Source: Aeromonas lacus | GTDB lineage: Bacteria > Pseudomonadota > Gammaproteobacteria > Enterobacterales > Aeromonadaceae | Length of the DNA: 44,547 nucleotides | Reading direction: 5' to 3' | Assembly (NCBI RefSeq): GCF_000764665.1 | Contig: NZ_JRGM01000031.1 | Location: forward strand, 1 to 44,547 | Shown: positions 8,012 to 15,849 of the stretch, piece after piece | Layout of the letters: each line of letters begins with the position of its first letter | Numbering within the stretch: the stretch's first letter is position 1 | The notes under the pieces: model-generated | Told to the model about the DNA's origin: nothing | Databases searched by the model: none | Seen by the model: the letters and a program-made list of their open reading frames with translations, nothing else | Translations under genes and position numbers: made by a program

Positions 8012-8869
8012 TCAGCTCCCGGTCATCTGCTGGAAATCGCGAGCATAGCCCTTGAGCAGTGAGTAGAGATGGGCCCGCTGGGCCAGATCCAGTGACTGAC
8101 TCATGGCGCAGAGCCAGTTGACGGTGCGCTGGCGCGACTGCTCGGTATAACCGGTAAAGCGGCCATCCATCATGCCATCCCCCTGTGCCAGCAGTTCGGT
8201 CAGTTCGCGGGTGAAATCGGGGCTTTGGCGCTGCTGCATCAGCCTGTCCAGCTCTTTGGTCCAGGAGGTCTGGAACTCGAGCCAGGGGGGCATCAGCTCG
8301 TACTGCCACTCGGCCCACTGTGCCACCAGTGGCGCCTGCGCCGGTTTCACTTCGCCAATCCAGTACTCGAGGCGCTGGTTCATCTTGTCGCGAAACTCCG
8401 CCAGCATCTTCTCTTTGGGTTCGCTGGCAAACTCCTGCTGCCGCTCCTGCTGGCGTTTGAGCCGATCGGCCATGAAGCGGGTCACCTGCTCATCGCTGAG
8501 AGTGCTCGCCAGCCTGACGGTACGGGGAATGGCGTTCTCCAGGGTGCGGGTCAGGCTCTGCTGCACCGCATCGAGATTGGTGGAGATCTGCTCCGGTGTC
8601 ATGGGGCTGGCCACCGCTTTGGCGAGGGTATCGAGATCCCGGGCGTAGCGGGGCAGTTCGTGCTGGCGGTGCCATGCCATCAGCCCTTTGACCTCGCGGC
8701 TCAGCAGATCCTTCTGGGGTGAGGTGAGGACGAAATAGTCGTCCAGCTGCCAGATGATGGCGGTATCAATCCAGTAGTAGATGACCCGGGTCGAGCAGCC
8801 GGTCAGCAGCAGGGCGAGCAGTAGCAGACCCCAGGTTTTTGGCTTGTGCCAGCGCACCTTGTTGATCAT
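8012..8869 (-). CDS. DUF6279 family lipoprotein
   Basis: Function unknown. The 285-residue product has a lipoprotein signal peptide ending LLLTGC, so it should be anchored by an acylated Cys25 and face the periplasm. The mature start, YYWIDTAIIWQLDDYFVLTS, and the segment GLMAWHRQHELPRYA are typical of the DUF6279 lipoprotein family. The rest is helical and charged (RLKRQQERQQEF), suggesting an elongated or coiled shape. It begins three bases after the thiK stop and is almost certainly co-transcribed with thiK and lpoB. Family assignment is from motif memory and fairly sure; the role is unknown. Confidence 0.85.
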   Translation of the reverse strand: MINKVRWHKPKTWGLLLLALLLTGCSTRVIYYWIDTAIIWQLDDYFVLTSPQKDLLSREVKGLMAWHRQHELPRYARDLDTLAKAVASPMTPEQISTNLDAVQQSLTRTLENAIPRTVRLASTLSDEQVTRFMADRLKRQQERQQEFASEPKEKMLAEFRDKMNQRLEYWIGEVKPAQAPLVAQWAEWQYELMPPWLEFQTSWTKELDRLMQQRQSPDFTRELTELLAQGDGMMDGRFTGYTEQSRQRTVNWLCAMSQSLDLAQRAHLYSLLKGYARDFQQMTGS

Positions 8870-8872
8870 CTG

Positions 8873-9694
8873 TCACTCCAGTCGTTGCCGGTTGAGGGCA
8901 ATCAGTGCGTCGTAGTCGGGCGAAGCGTGTTGTTCCGCCATCAGCAGAGCCCAGAGTAGACCGATATAGTCGACCCAGGGGATGAACGCCTCGCTCTGAA
9001 AATCGGGCCACTCATGGCGTGGTAGCGAGCGCAGATAGTGCTCCTCCAGCGCCAGGCGGCGCTCTGCGGGCCAGTCGTGAGTGCGCTGGATGCTGGCCAC
9101 CTCAAAACCGGGATGGCCTGCCGCGCCGTACTCCCAGTCGATAACCCAGGGCGCGTGACCCAACAAGTTAGCCGGATTGAGATCATGGTGGCAAGGCCGC
9201 CAGCAATCGTCGGGTTCGCGGTTGGCAAGCAGGCTGCGCTCCAGCGTCGGTAGCCAGGTCGGTACCTGAGCCAACCGGGCGCGATAACCGGCGGCGTGGG
9301 CCCGTACCGCCATCACCACAGAGGGAAGGGGGAGGCGATGCAGCTTGCGCAGCACATCTGCCAGCAAACGGGTCTGTTTGGCGACGGAGGGCGCAGCCTC
9401 TAGCCAGTTTGGCTCGTCGCACCACTCCAGCAGCATCAGGCCGCTGGCGGGATCCTGGTAATGGCAGGGCAGTGCCAGACCCGACTTCATGGCTCCCTGA
9501 TAGAGCTGCCACTCGGTGGCCCGGTCGATGCCAAGGCGCACCGGATCCGGATGGCCCTGACGCAAAAAGTAACTGCGCCCCGAAGGGAGGCGCAGTCGAT
9601 AGTTGCTGTTGGTGAGGCCCGCGCCGAGCGGCTCGAGAGTCCCGTCTCGCCATGGGACGGGCAGCGTGGCGAGCAGGGCGTCGGGGGCGAGCAT
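8873..9694 (-). CDS. thiK: Phosphotransferase, probable thiamine kinase ThiK
   Basis: An aminoglycoside/choline-kinase-fold enzyme. The catalytic loop CHHDLNPANLL carries the HxDxxxxN motif, and VIDWEYG supplies the metal-binding Asp. An N-terminal nucleotide lobe contains GAGLTNSNYRL. The position directly after lpoB and ycfL, as in E. coli hinT-ycfL-lpoB-thiK, argues for ThiK, which phosphorylates thiamine to thiamine monophosphate in salvage. Sequence alone would also fit a choline-kinase-like enzyme. A TTG at 9718 would overlap lpoB by 11 bp. The ATG at 9694 is preferred, with TAAGG at the lpoB stop as ribosome binding site, giving 273 residues and likely translational coupling. Confidence 0.8.
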   Translation of the reverse strand: MLAPDALLATLPVPWRDGTLEPLGAGLTNSNYRLRLPSGRSYFLRQGHPDPVRLGIDRATEWQLYQGAMKSGLALPCHYQDPASGLMLLEWCDEPNWLEAAPSVAKQTRLLADVLRKLHRLPLPSVVMAVRAHAAGYRARLAQVPTWLPTLERSLLANREPDDCWRPCHHDLNPANLLGHAPWVIDWEYGAAGHPGFEVASIQRTHDWPAERRLALEEHYLRSLPRHEWPDFQSEAFIPWVDYIGLLWALLMAEQHASPDYDALIALNRQRLE

Positions 9695-9707
9695 CACCGG
9701 GTGAGCC

Positions 9708-10304
9708 TTACCAGCCAAAGGTGGACTTCTTCGCCTGCTTGCGGATCTCTTTCTGGTCAGCCCAGAGCAGTTCGCCGCTTTGCAGATCCATCAGGTTCAT
9801 GGTCATCTGGTAGTAGACATCCTTCACCTTGCCATTGTCCTTGACGATGCTGGCGAGGTTGCCATAGACCATGTAGCGGGCACCGGTCTGCTTGCCCAGT
9901 CGCACCATGGAGGCCGGGTCAACCATGCCGCTGCTCTGCTGATATTCGAGCTGCTGCTTGACGGCGGCAACCTTGCTCATGTCGACGAAGCGGAACTTGC
10001 CGGCCCGCAGCAGCTTGGTGCGGATGGTGTCGGTGATCGCTTCAGTATCGATGTGCTCGGAGGTCTTGTTGCGGATGGAGTCCATAAACATCACCGGACG
10101 ACCGCCGGCGGTGATCTCGCTGGTGGCGGGGGAGGCCAGCATGGAATCCGCCATCTTGTCGGCGATGGCCTGCAGATCGCTGGAGCCGTAATCGACGGTG
10201 ACCGTTTCGGTTTCGGTCGGATCACCGTAGCTGACCGTGGTGCTGGAGCAGCCGCCCAGCAGCAATGCGCCGGTCAGGATCAGCAGGGCATGATTCATTT
10301 TCAT
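9708..10304 (-). CDS. lpoB: Penicillin-binding protein activator LpoB
   Basis: Outer-membrane lipoprotein that reaches through the peptidoglycan to stimulate PBP1b glycosyltransferase and transpeptidase activity. The 198-residue product has a signal peptide ending LLLGGC (Cys19), then a short linker and the LpoB fold: PVMFMDSIRNKTSEHIDTEA, RAGKFRFVDMSKVAAVKQQL, GKQTGARYMVYG and MNLMDLQSGELLWADQKEI. E. coli LpoB carries a proline-rich flexible linker of about 50 residues after the lipid anchor. Here the fold seems to begin near residue 38 and there is no proline-rich stretch. The start codon overlaps the ycfL stop (TGATG), indicating coupled translation. Neighbours ycfL, thiK and hinT support the call. 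Confidence 0.92.
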   Translation of the reverse strand: MKMNHALLILTGALLLGGCSSTTVSYGDPTETETVTVDYGSSDLQAIADKMADSMLASPATSEITAGGRPVMFMDSIRNKTSEHIDTEAITDTIRTKLLRAGKFRFVDMSKVAAVKQQLEYQQSSGMVDPASMVRLGKQTGARYMVYGNLASIVKDNGKVKDVYYQMTMNLMDLQSGELLWADQKEIRKQAKKSTFGW

Positions 10305-10702
10305 CAGTAGGATTCCTCAATCACTTCACGTACATAAATCCGGTAACCGCGGGCGGTCGGGGTCGGGGCCAGGGCTGACAGAGTGCGGGTCTGATAGCCG
10401 TGCAGCTTGAGCGGTGTCCAGCCACGACCGTCGCTGGCGACCTCCTGACCGGCCTCATCATACCAATAGAACATATATTGCAGCTTGTTGTCGCCACGCT
10501 GGGTGCTGGCGGCGGCCACATTGACCTGCAGCAGGGCGTTCTGTTCATGGCGGCTCAGCTCGGTCAGGGTGACGTTGACGTTTTGATGCTGCTCCGTCAC
10601 CGCTGCGGCGCCCGGTGCTCCATAGAGCGCCACACCGGAGGTATTGGTGGCGCAGCCGGTCAGCAGCAGCGCGAACCCGAGGGCCAACCCGTATGCTTTC
10701 AT
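10304..10702 (-). CDS. ycfL: YcfL family (DUF1425) lipoprotein
   Basis: Function not established. The 132 residues start with a lipoprotein signal peptide ending LLLTGC, then a beta-rich domain containing LQYMFYWYDEAGQEV, which aligns with the E. coli YcfL segment around FYWYDARGLE. It immediately precedes lpoB and overlaps its start by one base, as part of the conserved hinT-ycfL-lpoB-thiK order, so a role tied to LpoB/PBP1b or outer-membrane assembly is a reasonable guess. The ATG at 10702 has AAGGAGAGCAAG directly upstream as a strong ribosome binding site. Confidence 0.87.
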   Translation of the reverse strand: MKAYGLALGFALLLTGCATNTSGVALYGAPGAAAVTEQHQNVNVTLTELSRHEQNALLQVNVAAASTQRGDNKLQYMFYWYDEAGQEVASDGRGWTPLKLHGYQTRTLSALAPTPTARGYRIYVREVIEESY

Positions 10703-10784
10703 CTTGCTCTCCTTGGTTGGAGTGAGTGGGGCAGCACTGGGGCTGCCCGGTTAATCGTCTTGCTCATCTCTCTTCGCCGCTTGC

Positions 10785-12221
10785 TCAGAGCGGCATCACC
10801 CGGGTGGTCAGGCCGGCGCCGAGGCGCTGAACCCAGACCAGAGTGGTGCGGCCGCTATGAATGGTTAGCGGCAATTGACGCTGGGCGGCACCTGCTCCCA
10901 AGGTGAGATTTACCTCACCTGCAGGTACCATTCCCTGCCAGCTCGATGCCTGTGCCGGTAGCGTGAGCCAGCTGCGGGTATCAGCCCGTTCCGAGAGGGT
11001 ATTGAAGATCCCCACCAGAATATTGCCTACATCGCCCCCCTCTTTGGCGGCGGTGCGGCGCATCTGCTCCTTGGTCACCAGCCGCAGCGCCTGCCGGGTC
11101 AGCATACCGGGCAGCCGCTCCTGCAGATCTTTGGCGGCCAGCGCTTCCAGCCTGACCAATTCGCTGGTCTGCTCGACCCGTTTGCCGAGCGTGACCGTGA
11201 GCGGCCCCGTGTCGCTGGCCCGATTATCGTAATAGGGGATGGCCACGGTAAAGGTGCGAAAATCGCCGCGGGAGGTGGAGATTGGGAGCGGCAGGAACAG
11301 TTCGCGCCGTGCCGGGATCAGGCCATCTTCAAACAGCACCACCAGTTGGCCCTGATTTTTAGTGGGTGGTGGCGCTTTGCGACCCACCTTTTTCTCGGTC
11401 GCGCGGATCTCGTCCGGCGCGCCACGCAGCACCGCCAGACGCAGCAAGGCATCTTGCAGGCTGCGGTTGTCCGGCGCTATCTGGTAGCCGCGTTGGTAAT
11501 CGACCCAGGCGTCGTTGAGATCCCCCGCCGCCTCATAGAGCACGGCGGAGAAGTAGAAGGTATAGGCGTTCTGGAAACCGTTCTTGACCTTGCCGATCAG
11601 CCGGTCGAGCTCGGGTGCGCCGCGCGACATCAGCTGGCGCATCTCCCCCTCGGTCTCGGCCTCTTCGCTCTCATTCTTTGCCTTGCGTACCTCGTCTGCT
11701 CGCCGTTTCAGGGCTTGCTCCTGCACCTTATTGGCCCGGCGCACCTCCACCAGGGCGCCATCGGCATCCCCCCGATGCAGGTAGTTGAGGGCCAGATAGT
11801 GGTGCAGCATGGTGCGTTCGTAATCGGGGGTGAGGTAGGCCATCGACTGGTCGTTGGTGAGCAGGCTGCCCACCTGATCCAGACCGTGGCTCAGCCGGTA
11901 TTCGGCCTGATTCTCTTCCCACTCGAGGCGGCTGTCGGCGGCAGAAAACGCCTGCTTGCTGCCCGCATCCTGACCGGCGAGCCAGGCGATGCGCCCCTCT
12001 TCCAGACGGTCGAGGACAAAGGTGTCATCGCCGAGGGTGGAGTCGCGCACCTCGGGCAGCGCCTCGGCGGCATGGCCCAGCAGCAGCTGGTTGCGCAGTG
12101 GCACCATCTGATCGGAGTAAGAGACGAACATGTCTTGCCAGCGGGAGGCGCAGCCCCCCAGCAACAGCAGGGCGCCGCAGAGCAACATGGCGCTGCGGCA
12201 GGTGGCGATGTAGCGAGTCAT
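10785..12221 (-). CDS. COG3014 family lipoprotein
   Basis: A 478-residue predicted lipoprotein (signal peptide ending LLLGGC, Cys24) of the COG3014 type often found beside lpoB in Vibrio and relatives but absent from this operon in E. coli. The N-terminal half is helical and repeat-like, resembling TPR arrays (HHYLALNYLHRGDADGALVE, AYTFYFSAVLYEAAGDLND). The C-terminal half is beta-rich and contains LVVLFEDGLIPARREL. The function is unknown. TPR-like repeats suggest a protein-binding scaffold in the periplasm. Its start codon overlaps the hinT stop by one base (TAATG), so the two are translationally coupled. An 82-bp spacer separates it from ycfL. Confidence 0.82.
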   Translation of the reverse strand: MTRYIATCRSAMLLCGALLLLGGCASRWQDMFVSYSDQMVPLRNQLLLGHAAEALPEVRDSTLGDDTFVLDRLEEGRIAWLAGQDAGSKQAFSAADSRLEWEENQAEYRLSHGLDQVGSLLTNDQSMAYLTPDYERTMLHHYLALNYLHRGDADGALVEVRRANKVQEQALKRRADEVRKAKNESEEAETEGEMRQLMSRGAPELDRLIGKVKNGFQNAYTFYFSAVLYEAAGDLNDAWVDYQRGYQIAPDNRSLQDALLRLAVLRGAPDEIRATEKKVGRKAPPPTKNQGQLVVLFEDGLIPARRELFLPLPISTSRGDFRTFTVAIPYYDNRASDTGPLTVTLGKRVEQTSELVRLEALAAKDLQERLPGMLTRQALRLVTKEQMRRTAAKEGGDVGNILVGIFNTLSERADTRSWLTLPAQASSWQGMVPAGEVNLTLGAGAAQRQLPLTIHSGRTTLVWVQRLGAGLTTRVMPL

Positions 12222-12571
12222 TACAGGCTGAGCAGCGGTCCCAGCGGCTGGCCACCGACCAGATGCATGTGGATGTGGTAGACCTCCTGCCCACCGTGGC
12301 GGTTGCAGTTCATGATGAGGCGGTAGCCATCCTCGGCAATGCCTGCTTCGGCGGCGAGCTTGCGGGCCACGGTGAACATCCGGCCAAGAGCCAGTTCGTG
12401 CTCCGGCTCCACGTCGTTGACGGTAGGGATCAGCACGTTGGGGATGATCAGCACGTGGGTCTTTGCCTTGGGCTGGATGTCCCGGAAAGCGGTCACCAGA
12501 TCGTCCTGATAAAGGATGTCGGCGGGGATCTCTTTACGGATGATTTTGCTGAAAATGGTTTCTTGCGCCAT
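12221..12571 (-). CDS. hinT: HIT-family purine nucleoside phosphoramidase HinT
   Basis: Hydrolyses adenosine 5'-phosphoramidates and similar adenylates in the cytoplasm. The frame is open to 12724, but the ATG at 12571, with AAGGGAG eight bases before it, gives [19 protein letters not shown], the standard HinT N-terminus, and a 116-residue product (E. coli HinT has 119). The histidine triad is seen in [11 protein letters not shown], and [11 protein letters not shown] precedes it. It is the first gene of the operon leading to lpoB and thiK, as in E. coli. The divergent gene on the plus strand is a chemoreceptor. Confidence 0.96.
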   Translation of the reverse strand: MAQETIFSKIIRKEIPADILYQDDLVTAFRDIQPKAKTHVLIIPNVLIPTVNDVEPEHELALGRMFTVARKLAAEAGIAEDGYRLIMNCNRHGGQEVYHIHMHLVGGQPLGPLLSL

Positions 12572-12682
12572 GGCTAACTCCCTTATGAGAAAAAGAAAAT
12601 CGAATTTGGATCCCAAGCGGCTCCGGGCTGCACGGCAAGTGTGACACAAGCCGAGATTTGACACAGCTGATGTCCCATTCCC

Positions 12683-12709
12683 TTCAGTTATTGTTAAAAA
12701 TACCGATAG
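12683..12709 (+). promoter_or_regulatory. Candidate FliA (sigma-28) promoter of the chemoreceptor gene
   Basis: TTCAGTTA, 11 bp, ACCGATAG, against the sigma-28 consensus TAAAGTTT-N11-GCCGATAA: 5 of 8 and 6 of 8 matches with exact spacing. It lies about 100 bp before the start codon. Chemoreceptor genes are usual members of the FliA regulon. Confidence 0.45.
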
Positions 12710-12811
12710 CCGGAGGGACGTCATCTGTAGCGCCTGTTCAGGGTGGTCTGCAGGGTATCAAAAGGACGGGGTACTCAGGCAAGGGACTTTTGCATATACA
12801 GCGGGATAATA

Positions 12812-14824
12812 ATGAAACAATCAATGTCGGATCTCTCCATCTTGCAGCGGGTCTATCTTGGCTTCGCTATTCTGGTGGCCGTGATGGTGGCCAGCTCACT
12901 GCTCACATTTCGTAGTCAGGAGACCCTCGGCGGGGCGCTGGAACAGGTTACCCAGCAGTCGATGCCACTGGTGATCTCCAGCAGTCAGACCCAGATCTCT
13001 CTGCTCAGCGCCAACAAGTGGCTCGGGGATGTGCTGACCGAGCAGGACCCCAAGCAGCTGCCGGCCGAAGTGGCTGAGCTGAAACAGGCCAAGGCGCAGG
13101 TCGACAAGACCCTGGCCGCCTTGCGTCAGCAGGTGGCCGAACACCCCGAGCTGCAGGGCGAGATGACCGCCCTTGGCGAGCAGGTGGCGCGTTATCTGGA
13201 GCTCACCGATACCCTGCCCGGCGAGCATGAGGCACTGCTCACCCGGCTGCACAAGGTCAATCTGGCCAAGGGGCAGTTTCAGGTCAGCCTGCCCCAGTTC
13301 AAGAAGAATCTGGGTGACATGATGATCACCATCGACGACAGCTTCATCAAGATGCTCTCCGAGACCCTGACCACCAAGCTCTCTGCAATCGAACTCTCCA
13401 CCATGGATGCCCTCAACCAGACTATTCCGGCTCCCATCGAAGGGGCGCTCAAGCGCAACAAGATGCAGATCGAGGGGTTCAACAGCACCATCAAGGATCT
13501 GCAGGGTGAGCTCAAGAATTTCGAGAACGACATGGGTCACTATGTCCACGGCTTCGTGCGCGACACCACTGCCAGCGAAGGGGTGCTGGCCCAGTATCTG
13601 GCGTTGATGAAGCAGCAGGAGCTGATGCGGGAGAAGAGCAAGCAGGCCAGCGCACTGATCGTCGAGATCCAGAACCGGCTGGAGCGGATGACGGCGAGCA
13701 GCCAGCAGCTGATGAACGGCAGTATCCAGCATGCCAAAGAGGTGCAGCGCCAGAGCACCCTGACTCAGGGGGCGAGCATAGTGGTCGCCATCCTGATCGC
13801 CATGCTGGTAGCCTACACCCTGGGCAAGGCGATCCGTCGTCCGCTGCGGGAGCTGCTGCGGGTTCTCTCCGAGGTGACTCGCGGTGACATGACCCAGCGT
13901 ATCGGTTTTCAGAGCAAGAACGAATTTGGCCAGCTGGGCAGCCAGATCAACCTGCTGATTGCCCAGATGGGGGAGGTGCTGGCGCAGCTTTCACAAGCGT
14001 CGGCCCAGCTTAACGATGCTGCCCACGGCAACCGCCACACCACCGAATCGGTACGGGCCGATCTGGAGAAACAGCGGCAGGAGACCGCCTCGGTTGCGGC
14101 CGCCATGACCCAGATGGAAGCCTCGGTGCGCGAGGTGGCGCAGGCTGCGAACCAGACTCTGGAGCGGGTGATGGATGTGGAGAAGGCCTCCGAGATGGGG
14201 CGCAAGGTGATGGCAGGTAATATCACCACCACCCATCAGCTGGCGGGCAAGCTGCAACAGACCGGCAAGGTGATTGGCGATGTGAGCAGCATGAGCAGCC
14301 AGATCGGCAACATTCTCGATGTCATTCGCGGCATCGCCGAGCAGACCAACCTGCTGGCCCTCAATGCGGCCATCGAGGCTGCACGCGCTGGCGAGCAGGG
14401 GCGCGGATTTGCGGTGGTCGCCGACGAGGTGCGCAGTCTGGCGGGGCGCACTGCGCAATCCACCAGCGAGATCCAGACCATGATCGAGAACCTGCAACAG
14501 GGGGTCGCCAGAGCGGTGACCGTGATGCAGGAGTGCTCCCGCGAGATGGACAGCTGCATGGATCAGAGCTCCCACGCCAACAACGCCATGGAGGAGGTGC
14601 AGGGGATCGTGGTGCTCATCAGCGACATGTCGAGCCAGATTGCCTCTGCCGCCGAGCAGCAGCAGGCGACCAGCGCCGACATCGCCACCAACCTCAACCG
14701 CATCTCCGATATCTCGGATCTCAACTATCAGGGGATCGAGCGGGTGGCCCAGACCAGCCAGCAGCTCGACTCCCTCGCCGAGCAGCAGGAGAGCCTGGTC
14801 AAGCGCTTCCGCTTGAGCGCCTGA
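12812..14824 (+). CDS. Methyl-accepting chemotaxis protein
   Basis: Transmembrane chemoreceptor that signals through CheW and CheA. A short cytoplasmic N-terminus is followed by a first membrane helix ([16 protein letters not shown], about residues 14-30), a periplasmic helical domain of about 290 residues, a second helix ([14 protein letters not shown], about 320-340), a HAMP domain ([20 protein letters not shown]), and the cytoplasmic coiled coil with the invariant hairpin tip [20 protein letters not shown] at about residue 510. There is no NWETF-type CheR/CheB tether at the C-terminus. The ligand is not predictable. The ATG at 12812 is chosen; the open frame extends to a GTG at 12743, which would place extra residues before a normal MCP N-terminus. 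It is a monocistronic gene with a strong terminator. Confidence 0.93.
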   Translation: MKQSMSDLSILQRVYLGFAILVAVMVASSLLTFRSQETLGGALEQVTQQSMPLVISSSQTQISLLSANKWLGDVLTEQDPKQLPAEVAELKQAKAQVDKTLAALRQQVAEHPELQGEMTALGEQVARYLELTDTLPGEHEALLTRLHKVNLAKGQFQVSLPQFKKNLGDMMITIDDSFIKMLSETLTTKLSAIELSTMDALNQTIPAPIEGALKRNKMQIEGFNSTIKDLQGELKNFENDMGHYVHGFVRDTTASEGVLAQYLALMKQQELMREKSKQASALIVEIQNRLERMTASSQQLMNGSIQHAKEVQRQSTLTQGASIVVAILIAMLVAYTLGKAIRRPLRELLRVLSEVTRGDMTQRIGFQSKNEFGQLGSQINLLIAQMGEVLAQLSQASAQLNDAAHGNRHTTESVRADLEKQRQETASVAAAMTQMEASVREVAQAANQTLERVMDVEKASEMGRKVMAGNITTTHQLAGKLQQTGKVIGDVSSMSSQIGNILDVIRGIAEQTNLLALNAAIEAARAGEQGRGFAVVADEVRSLAGRTAQSTSEIQTMIENLQQGVARAVTVMQECSREMDSCMDQSSHANNAMEEVQGIVVLISDMSSQIASAAEQQQATSADIATNLNRISDISDLNYQGIERVAQTSQQLDSLAEQQESLVKRFRLSA

Positions 14825-14841
14825 TGGCAATAGGCTGAAAT

Positions 14842-14871
14842 AACAAGGCCCCGCATCTGCGGGGCCTTGTT
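14842..14871. terminator. Bidirectional terminator between the chemoreceptor and QueD-like genes
   Basis: A 13-bp perfect stem AACAAGGCCCCGC / GCGGGGCCTTGTT with a 4-nt loop lies between two convergent genes. T-rich flanks on either side fit termination in both directions. Confidence 0.9.
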
Positions 14872-14893
14872 GTTTGCGGCAGTGACAAGGGGA

Positions 14894-15769
14894 TCAGGCG
14901 TAGGCGATGGCGCCCTTGCCGACCCCTTCATAGGCGACAATCTTGACGAACTTGTCGCCCACCATCTTCTTCACTTCGCGGGCGATATAGCAGGCCAGCA
15001 GCTCGACCGTGGTGTCGGTGTCGATCATCTCCACCTCGGCGCTGGGGATGGCCAGCTGGAACAGCCCCTGCGGCGCCACATATTTGAAGCCGGTGTGGTG
15101 TTCACCCAGCTGCACGTTGGCGCGGGCACTGAGTGCCAGCTCTTCGAGGGCCACTTTATCCTCATCGGTGCCGAGATAGATATCGGCCCAGCGTTCGGCC
15201 CAGTTAAGCTCCAGCTCACCATCGCGCTCACCATCGACGTGGATCTCAATGGGGGAGCGGTGGCCGTGGGCGATGCGCTGGCAGTTGCCATCGTGCTTTT
15301 TCAGGCCGTGGCTGTAGTGATAGAAGGGGCCGTCGATGGCTTCCTGGCGCAGGGTCAGGGAGAGATCCTTGATGTTGCCTGGCAGCCGCTTGGCCAGTAC
15401 CGCCAGCAGGTAGCGAGTGACCGACTCCTTGTCGACCTGCGGGGCAGGGATAAAGGCAAAACCCTGGGTCGGGCAGCGCAGGTGGATGGAGCGGCCGGGG
15501 CGCAGCAGATCAACGCAGCTCTCGCCATCTTCCTGCGTCTCGACATGCACCAGAGAGCACTCGGTCGGGACCAGCAGCTTGTGATCCACCTCGTCATCGA
15601 TGATCGACTTGATCAGCTTCTTTACCCGGCCGAAGTCCAGCAACATGCTCATCTCGTTGAGCTCACCGCTCATTTCGATATCTACCAGCCAGCTCTCACC
15701 CACCATGCCGCGGCGTTCGCACAGGTAGCTGGAGTCGATCACGGTCAAATCTCTTACAAATAACTTCAT
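14894..15769 (-). CDS. Two-domain 6-carboxytetrahydropterin/6-pyruvoyltetrahydropterin synthase-like protein (QueD family)
   Basis: A 291-residue protein made of two tandem T-fold (QueD/PTPS-like) halves, about twice the size of E. coli QueD. The second half (about 148-291) carries the zinc ligands (His154, and HGH at 168-170) and the conserved Cys163, but lacks the Asp-His pair of the family. The first half (about 1-145) has lost the zinc histidines but keeps MLLDFGRVKKLIK and the pair VDH at 61-63. Both halves keep a TVE/SVT helix (ESVTRYLLAVL, TTVELLACYI). Together they could form composite active sites. The family acts in queuosine precursor synthesis or pterin metabolism; the exact reaction here is unproven. 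AAGG lies eight bases before the ATG. The gene is divergent from the dihydroorotase gene. Confidence 0.82.
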   Translation of the reverse strand: MKLFVRDLTVIDSSYLCERRGMVGESWLVDIEMSGELNEMSMLLDFGRVKKLIKSIIDDEVDHKLLVPTECSLVHVETQEDGESCVDLLRPGRSIHLRCPTQGFAFIPAPQVDKESVTRYLLAVLAKRLPGNIKDLSLTLRQEAIDGPFYHYSHGLKKHDGNCQRIAHGHRSPIEIHVDGERDGELELNWAERWADIYLGTDEDKVALEELALSARANVQLGEHHTGFKYVAPQGLFQLAIPSAEVEMIDTDTTVELLACYIAREVKKMVGDKFVKIVAYEGVGKGAIAYA

Positions 15770-15849
15770 CAGTCAGGCCTTGCTACAGAGAAAGGGCAGT
15801 TTTGCGCTATTATGACCCGCGATTATCGGCAAAGGAACTGGAACCCCCC

